Below, piece after piece: positions 58,937 to 64,000 of a stretch of 64,000 nucleotides of DNA. Source of the stretch: a bacterium (lineage in GTDB: Bacteria > Planctomycetota > Planctomycetia > Planctomycetales > Planctomycetaceae); contig WGMU01000098.1 of the NCBI GenBank assembly GCA_016124895.1, positions 1-64,000 on the forward strand, in the 5' to 3' direction. The stretch's first letter is position 1. Each line of letters begins with the position of its first letter. A program made the position numbers and the translations under genes. The notes beneath the pieces were generated by a model. It made no database searches, was not told the origin of the DNA, and was given only the letters and a program-made list of their open reading frames with translations.

Positions 58937-61810
58937 TCAATCCACATACAGAAACGCCGCCGAGTTCAGGATCGTGTGACAGTACGTTTCCAGAGCCGCG
59001 TGCCGGTCGCCCAGCCACTTGTTCCGCAGTTCAGTCAGCGCCTCGACTCCGAGCTGCCGCTCGACATCGCTCGGCAACCGGCTCAACGCGAGTTGATAAA
59101 CGAGATCAATCTGAGCCTTCGGATCGTCGGCATTCGACTCATTCTGCAGGCTTTCGATCCGCGACGCGAACGCCGACGCCAGCTCGCGAACGTGCTCATT
59201 ATTGGTCAGCAGCAGCGACTGCAGCGAGACTGTCGAGACGCTGCGTTCGACACAGTTCGGTCCCATGACCGGATAGTCGAACGTTGCCATCAGTGAGGGA
59301 ATCTCAGTTCGGCGGTACTGCGAGTAAATGCTGCGTCGCCAGCGGCCGGGCGAGGTCGGCACGACGCTGACCTGACCGTCGCGATCGACCGATATCGGAT
59401 CGGGTGGACCGCCAGGCGAGTCGTCCAGCGAGCCCGATACGAACAGCAGCGAGTCGCGCAGTGCTTCGGCATTCATCCGCCGCAGCGGCATCCGCGAGAG
59501 CAGTCGGTTCTGCGGATCGCGCTGCACCCGCTCGTCTGTCACGCGGCTCGATTGCTGATACGTTCGCGAGTTCATGAGCAGCCGGTGCAGTTCCTTGATG
59601 CTCCAGCCGCGGTCGACGAACTCAACGGCCAGCCAGTCGAGCAGTTCCGGATGCGACGGCCGCTCGCCCTTGACGCCGAAGTTTTCGAGCGATCGAACGA
59701 GACCAGTCCCGAAGTGGTGATACCAGACTCGGTTGACGAAGACGCGCGCCGTCAGCGGATGCTCGGGCCGCGTCAGCCAGCGGGCAAAGGCGAGTCGGCG
59801 GCCGGTCTTCGGCGTTCCGTCTGGAAACGGCGGCTCGGAGACAAACGGCGTGCGGCCGTCAGTCAGTACGGAAGGAACACCCGGGCCGACGAGTGGTCCC
59901 GGCTTGTCGTGCTCGCCGCGCCGCAGCAGGTACGTTGGCGACGGCTCGCCGCGATCCCACAACGCGCGGATCGTCAGCGGTGGTTCCATGCGCCGCTTGA
60001 CGTCGATGATCTGCTGTTCGATGTTCGCCAGCTCGCGCCGAGCTGCGAGGGCCGCGGCCGATACCTGCTCGCCCGGCAGGGCCTCGGCCTTCTGCAGCAT
60101 TTCAACCAGCGTTCGCTGTGTGAGCGTGCGGTCGTTGTCGGCGATCTTCAGTGCGGCCAGAGTCGCCAGACGGTCGGCTTCCAGCTGATCGGGATACTGG
60201 CCACGCAGAAGTTCGATCTGCACGTTTGCGATTGCCTGCCGCTGCTGCGCTTCGAGATGCTTCAGCGCGCGCTGCAGCGGCGGGTTGGTCTCGGCGACGC
60301 GCTGCCGGTCTGCAGGGGTGCCGATTTCGAGCTTGCGGTTCTTGAAACTCAGCCAGTCGTGCTCGTCAAACGCGCCTTGAAAGATCGCCTTGAAGCGGTA
60401 GTAATCACGCTGCGGCAGCGCGTCGTACTTGTGCGAGTGACAGCGGCAGCATTCGAGTGTCAGACCCATGACGCTCGAACCGATCACATTGATTGCGTCC
60501 CCAATCACGCCGATCCGTTCGGGCACGAAGTTCATCGTCCGCGAGCCGGTCTGGTCGATCCCCATCCGCAGGAAACCGGTTGCGATCAGGTTGCTGACCA
60601 TCTCGTCATTGACGACGTTGGCGGCCTCGACGTCGATCAACTCATCGCCGGCCAGTTGCTCAATGAGAAACCGGTCGTAGGGCGTGTCCTCGTTGAACGA
60701 TCGTACGACGTAGTCGCGGTACTTCCAGGCGACTTCGCGCACCGGATCGGCCGAAACACCGCCTTCGGAATCGGCATAGCCAGCCAGGTCCAGCCAGTAG
60801 CGGCCCCAGCGTTCCCCGTAATGCGGTGACGCGAGCAGGTGATCGATCATCGCCGTGTACCAGTCGGCATCGCTGCTGCTGTGCCAGCGCTGCCATTCGT
60901 CGAGCGACGGCGGCATCCCGACCAGATCGAGATACGCCCGTCGAATCAGCGTGTCGCGCTCGGCCTCCGGAGACAACATCAGCCCGTGCTCCTGCAGTCT
61001 CGCTCCGATGAACTCATCAATCGATGCGGTCTGCTGATCAGCCACTGGCGACTGAAACGCCCAGTGTTTGCGATCGTCTTCGGTCACCAGCGGATCGGGC
61101 TCGGTCGTCGCGACGTCCGGCTGCACATCGACCACCGGAGCACCCGCCGCAATCCACTTCCGCAGTGTCTCGACATCCGACTGCGGCGGCCGGCGCACGA
61201 AGTATTTCAGCAACTGGTCACGAGGTGGGCAGGCTTCGCTCTCGATCCGCTGGATCATCAGACTGGCATCGGGATCACCTGGCACCAGCGCCGGCCCGTT
61301 CTTTCCGCTCTTGAGCATCAGCTCCGGAGTCCGCAGGTCGACGCCGCCGCGCTGCAGTCGCGACCCATGGCAGGTCACGCAGCGCAGCAACACGATCGGC
61401 AGAACGTCGTGCTGTGTGAGCGGCTTCTCTTCCGGCTCAACCGGCATCTCCGAACGAGATCCACTGCTGATCCAGTGTTTCAGCAGTTCGAGTTCCTGCT
61501 CAGTCAGCGGCGTCTGCCCTTTCGGCGGCATCTCACCGCCTTCGACATACACCCACAGCAGACTCTCATCGAGCGTTTCGCCAATCGCTGCCTCACCAGA
61601 TTCCCCGCCGCGCCGCACGCCGGCCATCGACGACAGATCCAGCCCACCCTTCTGCACTTTCTCGCTGTGACACTTCCCGCACTTCCGAGCAAACACTGGC
61701 CGCACGTGGGTTTCAAACGCCGGGCCAGCCCCACTTGCGGCGCTCCCCGCTCGAAAGGGGAGCCCCAGCACGGTGAACCACAGCAAGACGGTGCCCCATC
61801 GACAGTTCAT
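58937..61810 (-). CDS. PSD1-type protein (PSCyt1-DUF1549-DUF1553) with two cytochrome modules
   Basis: A 957-residue protein with signal peptide (VLLWFTVLGLPFRAGSAAS). Two PSCyt1 cytochrome c-like modules follow: FARKCGKCHSEKVQKGGLDLSS (about 40-115) and LLRCVTCHGSRLQRGGVDLRTPE (about 135-225), each with C-x-x-C-H. DUF1549 spans about 260-450 (SIDEFIGARLQEHGLMLSPEAERD, ECCRCHSHKYDALPQRDYYRF), then a Gln/Arg-rich coiled region (about 495-570), and DUF1553 at the end (ARVFVNRVWYHHFGTGL). The pair with DUF1501 is typical of planctomycetes. It could act in extracellular electron transfer linked to a hydrolase, which is unproven. Confidence 0.94.
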   Translation of the reverse strand: MNCRWGTVLLWFTVLGLPFRAGSAASGAGPAFETHVRPVFARKCGKCHSEKVQKGGLDLSSMAGVRRGGESGEAAIGETLDESLLWVYVEGGEMPPKGQTPLTEQELELLKHWISSGSRSEMPVEPEEKPLTQHDVLPIVLLRCVTCHGSRLQRGGVDLRTPELMLKSGKNGPALVPGDPDASLMIQRIESEACPPRDQLLKYFVRRPPQSDVETLRKWIAAGAPVVDVQPDVATTEPDPLVTEDDRKHWAFQSPVADQQTASIDEFIGARLQEHGLMLSPEAERDTLIRRAYLDLVGMPPSLDEWQRWHSSSDADWYTAMIDHLLASPHYGERWGRYWLDLAGYADSEGGVSADPVREVAWKYRDYVVRSFNEDTPYDRFLIEQLAGDELIDVEAANVVNDEMVSNLIATGFLRMGIDQTGSRTMNFVPERIGVIGDAINVIGSSVMGLTLECCRCHSHKYDALPQRDYYRFKAIFQGAFDEHDWLSFKNRKLEIGTPADRQRVAETNPPLQRALKHLEAQQRQAIANVQIELLRGQYPDQLEADRLATLAALKIADNDRTLTQRTLVEMLQKAEALPGEQVSAAALAARRELANIEQQIIDVKRRMEPPLTIRALWDRGEPSPTYLLRRGEHDKPGPLVGPGVPSVLTDGRTPFVSEPPFPDGTPKTGRRLAFARWLTRPEHPLTARVFVNRVWYHHFGTGLVRSLENFGVKGERPSHPELLDWLAVEFVDRGWSIKELHRLLMNSRTYQQSSRVTDERVQRDPQNRLLSRMPLRRMNAEALRDSLLFVSGSLDDSPGGPPDPISVDRDGQVSVVPTSPGRWRRSIYSQYRRTEIPSLMATFDYPVMGPNCVERSVSTVSLQSLLLTNNEHVRELASAFASRIESLQNESNADDPKAQIDLVYQLALSRLPSDVERQLGVEALTELRNKWLGDRHAALETYCHTILNSAAFLYVD

Positions 61811-62723
61811 TGACTCACCAGTTCCGCATACCCATCAAGCAACAGTAACGGGACGAGTCTACTCAACAGCCCGTCAGCGGGCGAGTTCACATTGCAACCG
61901 CCAATGTCGGACAGGCGGCTACGCATCTGCAGGAAGCCGCAGCGAACTGCACATCTCCAGGAACTTGAGCCACTCCGCATTCCATGTTTGTCCGACACTC
62001 CAGAGTCAGCCCGAGTAGAACCGAAAACACCTGGCTGCGATCAGTCATGTCTGACCATGCGCCGGACCGCTTCTCCTCTGAGGCCCCACTGCAGCACTGC
62101 GTCTGGATCGACTGCTTTCAACAATTCAAATGCCACGCGGTCCTGACTGCCGCAACTTTGGCGAATCCAGACTGGCATGAACAGAGCGAATGCCCGCAGA
62201 CCTGGCGTCCAGGTTCCGAAAGGCAGACTTGATCGCGATCGGTAACGGCGACGGCTCACACATCGATAATTCCGTTACTACGCATCATGTGTCCTCTTAT
62301 CTCTATGTGCCCAATTCAGATAGGGGAAACCCTTGTGTCCATATGAGCCCTTCTTTTTGGCTCGGTGTTTGCCTGACCGACAAGGACATGCAGCCTCTAT
62401 CGAACTCGTCCTTGATGATGCGACATCTGAAAGTTTAGTCGCTCCCGCGATTTAAGCCCGGACCGCATCGATCAGAGGCGAGTCGCCTACCAATTGCGTC
62501 AGCGCCTTCCCGCACTCCATTGCAGATTTCAATGCAGATCACTGCAGACATCCGCATGGCGGCCCTCGTCTCAGCAACGAGCAGGCTGACATTCGGGAAT
62601 CTTCCCGCCTGACGCTCTCACCCATCAATGATTGACTGCCTTCGACTCGACACAGAATCCTGGTTCGTATTCAACGAGCCGCCCGGATCCGAGCCCCGGG
62701 AAAACGACAGTGAGAACAAATTC
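61811..62723. other. Long intergenic stretch before the RND operon
   Basis: About 900 bases without a supported gene. It holds an inverted repeat TGTCGGACA (61905-61913) / TGTCCGACA (61989-61997) spanning about 90 bases, and three TGCAGA repeats at 62521, 62533 and 62543. A local AT-rich dip lies around 62262-62340, possibly a promoter region. Confidence 0.55.
62521..62549 (+). promoter_or_regulatory. Three TGCAGAT-type direct repeats upstream of the RND operon
   Basis: TGCAGAT (62521-62527), TGCAGAT (62533-62539) and TGCAGAC (62543-62549) are spaced 12 and 10 bases apart, about one helical turn, 175 bases upstream of the adaptor start. They may bind a regulator. Confidence 0.35.
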
Positions 62724-63902
62724 ATGAAAATGTCACTGCTGGTAACCATCGCACTGATTCCGTTCCTCCTGACTCTCTCAGGGTGCGACAGCATCGAGGA
62801 GCAACTCCACGCAGAGACTCGCGACGAAACTCACGCGGAGCATTCTGAGGACCACCACGAAGGGCATCACGAACACAGGATTCTGGTCACCAGCCCCGTT
62901 CGCAAAGACGTGACCAGTACGCAGCAGTACGTCTGTCAAATCCATTCGTGTCAGCACATTGAGGTCCGCGCCCTGGAGGGGGGGTATCTCGAGGAGTTAC
63001 CGGTCAAGGAAGGCCAGGCCGTCAGGAAGGGGGAACTGATGTTTAAGATTCTCCCAACTCTCTACAAGGCGAAACTGGACTCCGAGATCGCCGAGGCGCA
63101 ACGAATCCAGATCCAGCTCACGAACGCTGAAGCGTTGTTGAAGAAGAGCATCGTTTCGCCCCAGGAAGTCGCCCTGATAAAGGCCGAACTCGCAAAAGCG
63201 AAAGCGATGGTGGACCTGGCTGAGGCTGAGATGAGCTTTACCAACGTCACGGCGCCTTTCGACGGCATCGTTGACCGCCAGTACGAACAGTTGGGAAGCC
63301 TGATTGAAGAAGGGGACATTCTCACCAGCATGTCTGACAACAGTCAGATGTGGGTCTACTTCAACGTTCCTGAGGCTCTGTACCTCGATTACATGGCTGG
63401 CGGAGCGACGCGCGATCCACAGCACCCGCACAGACTCACGATCCCGGATGCAAATATCGAACTCAAACTGGCGAATGGCGCCATGTTCGATCAATCCGCT
63501 GGCGACACCGTCACGGTCGAGGGCAACTTTAATAACATGACCGGGAATATCCCCTTCCGCGCTGACTTCCTGAACCCCGACGGCGTGCTGCGTCACGGTC
63601 AGACTGGAAAGGTTCTGGTACACCGCACACTCTCCAATGTCGTTGTTATTCCTCAGCGGGCAAAATTCGAGATTCTCGCCAAGCAGTATGTTTTCGTCGT
63701 CGACGAGAACAATGTTGTCCACCAGCGCGACATCACTGTCCAGAACGAGCTCGAGGATATCTTTGTAATCAAGGATGGACTCGATACGAATGACAGGATC
63801 ATCCTGGAGGGGATTCGCCAGGTCCGTGACGGTGACAGGATTGATTACGAGTTTAGTGAACCCGAAGAAGTCCTCAGCAACTTGAAGTACCACGCGGAAT
63901 AG
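62724..63902 (+). CDS. RND efflux periplasmic adaptor (HlyD/MFP) lipoprotein with His-rich N-terminus
   Basis: A 392-residue protein from ATG 62724. The signal peptide ends in LTLSGC, a lipobox-like site with Cys as anchor. A His/Glu-rich stretch (HAETRDETHAEHSEDHHEGHHEH) follows. Then come a biotinyl-lipoyl-like region (VRALEGGYLEELPVKEGQAVRKGELMFKI), a coiled-coil hairpin (about 110-175: KAKLDSEIAEAQRIQIQLTNAEALLKKS), the second lipoyl half and a beta-barrel. It joins an RND pump to an outer-membrane channel. The His-rich segment hints at metal (Zn/Cu/Ni) binding but the organic-substrate class cannot be excluded. The next gene, 14 bases away, is the pump. Confidence 0.92.
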   Translation: MKMSLLVTIALIPFLLTLSGCDSIEEQLHAETRDETHAEHSEDHHEGHHEHRILVTSPVRKDVTSTQQYVCQIHSCQHIEVRALEGGYLEELPVKEGQAVRKGELMFKILPTLYKAKLDSEIAEAQRIQIQLTNAEALLKKSIVSPQEVALIKAELAKAKAMVDLAEAEMSFTNVTAPFDGIVDRQYEQLGSLIEEGDILTSMSDNSQMWVYFNVPEALYLDYMAGGATRDPQHPHRLTIPDANIELKLANGAMFDQSAGDTVTVEGNFNNMTGNIPFRADFLNPDGVLRHGQTGKVLVHRTLSNVVVIPQRAKFEILAKQYVFVVDENNVVHQRDITVQNELEDIFVIKDGLDTNDRIILEGIRQVRDGDRIDYEFSEPEEVLSNLKYHAE

Positions 63903-63915
63903 GCAGCCTTACTCC

Positions 63916-64000
63916 ATGTTCTCAAAGTTTCTGCATCGCCCGGCACTGGCGATCGTCATCTCGCTGCTCATCCTGTTTATGGGCGCGCTGGCGATGAAAA
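63916..64000 (+). CDS. RND efflux transporter, N-terminal fragment (3' end outside window)
   Basis: From ATG 63916 the frame reads MFSKFLHRPALAIVISLLIL, then FMGALAMK, typical of the first transmembrane helix of AcrB/MexB-type pumps. It follows the adaptor by 14 bases, the normal order. Only 28 codons are in the window, so subtype and substrate are open. Confidence 0.85.
   Translation, partial: MFSKFLHRPALAIVISLLILFMGALAMK

Noticed and set aside
62190-62438. Plus-strand frame of 82 codons before the RND operon
   Set aside because: No ribosome-binding site or protein-like character; it spans the AT-rich region that probably holds promoter elements.
1-64000. CRISPR array, tRNA, rRNA or prophage
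   Set aside because: No regularly spaced identical repeats, no tRNA-like cloverleaf with CCA context and no rRNA or phage structural genes were seen on reading. The dispersed palindromes are not spaced like a CRISPR array.

Overview
The window looks like a chromosomal segment of a planctomycete (Planctomycetota, probably Planctomycetales). The case rests on family content: two sulfatases (one cut by the window edge), three DUF1501 proteins, two DUF1549/DUF1553 cytochrome-type proteins (PSD1), a DUF1552 protein, Tat-signal sugar-isomerase-like and amidohydrolase proteins, an SHD1-domain protein and a secreted protein with an LEPR-XLL-like N-terminal motif. Base composition is mostly GC-rich. 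A few genes are visibly AT-richer, notably 52.3-55.1 kb and 35.3-37.9 kb. No rRNA, tRNA, CRISPR array, intact transposase or prophage was recognised.

Layout. 0-5.9 kb: sulfatase end, SGNH-like hydrolase, DUF1501 protein and two small exported or membrane unknowns behind look-alike promoters. 5.9-11.6 kb (minus strand): the phoH, pgpH-like HD hydrolase, ybeY and CBS/CorC cluster. 11.9-18.3 kb: SGNH-Dabb fusion, an unknown, a four-domain HtrA-like/transglutaminase protein, a TIM-barrel isomerase-like protein and a YgfZ-type folate-binding protein. 18.6-23.2 kb (plus): an AroE-like dehydrogenase, a sulfatase with C-terminal HEAT-like repeats, a small membrane protein and a DUF1552 protein, ended by a strong terminator. 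23.3-28.6 kb (minus): amidohydrolase, murJ, two coiled-coil envelope proteins, a 43-residue membrane protein and an unknown. 29-35.2 kb (plus): PSD1, DUF1501 and PPC-type proteins in one operon. 35.3-39.3 kb: a large SHD1 membrane protein and two small proteins.

39.4-45.6 kb (minus) is an Fe-S assembly block: sufR-like regulator, nuoB, sufC, sufB, sufD and a Rieske-SufT-like fusion. nuoB, which encodes the complex I N2 cluster subunit, lies between the regulator and sufC. 45.7-52.2 kb: GNAT, flavin halogenase-like protein, beta-helix protein, MEKHLA protein and recG. 52.3-55.1 kb: two AT-rich secreted unknowns flanked by palindromic repeats. 55.5-61.8 kb (minus): HEAT protein, amidohydrolase-like, DUF1501 and a di-heme PSD1 protein. 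62.7-64 kb (plus): an RND adaptor lipoprotein and the start of its pump.

The most unusual layer is repetitive. Several palindromes begin with GTAG, the tetranucleotide known from RAYT-associated REP elements. Four of them lie on the TAG stop codon of a gene, and a truncated RAYT fragment sits between two inverted copies of another palindrome. A second family of GCAAAG-rich hairpins sits just upstream of gene starts, and one copy is translated into the N-terminus of a secreted protein. A third, perfect 17-bp inverted repeat lies in frame inside the halogenase-like gene.
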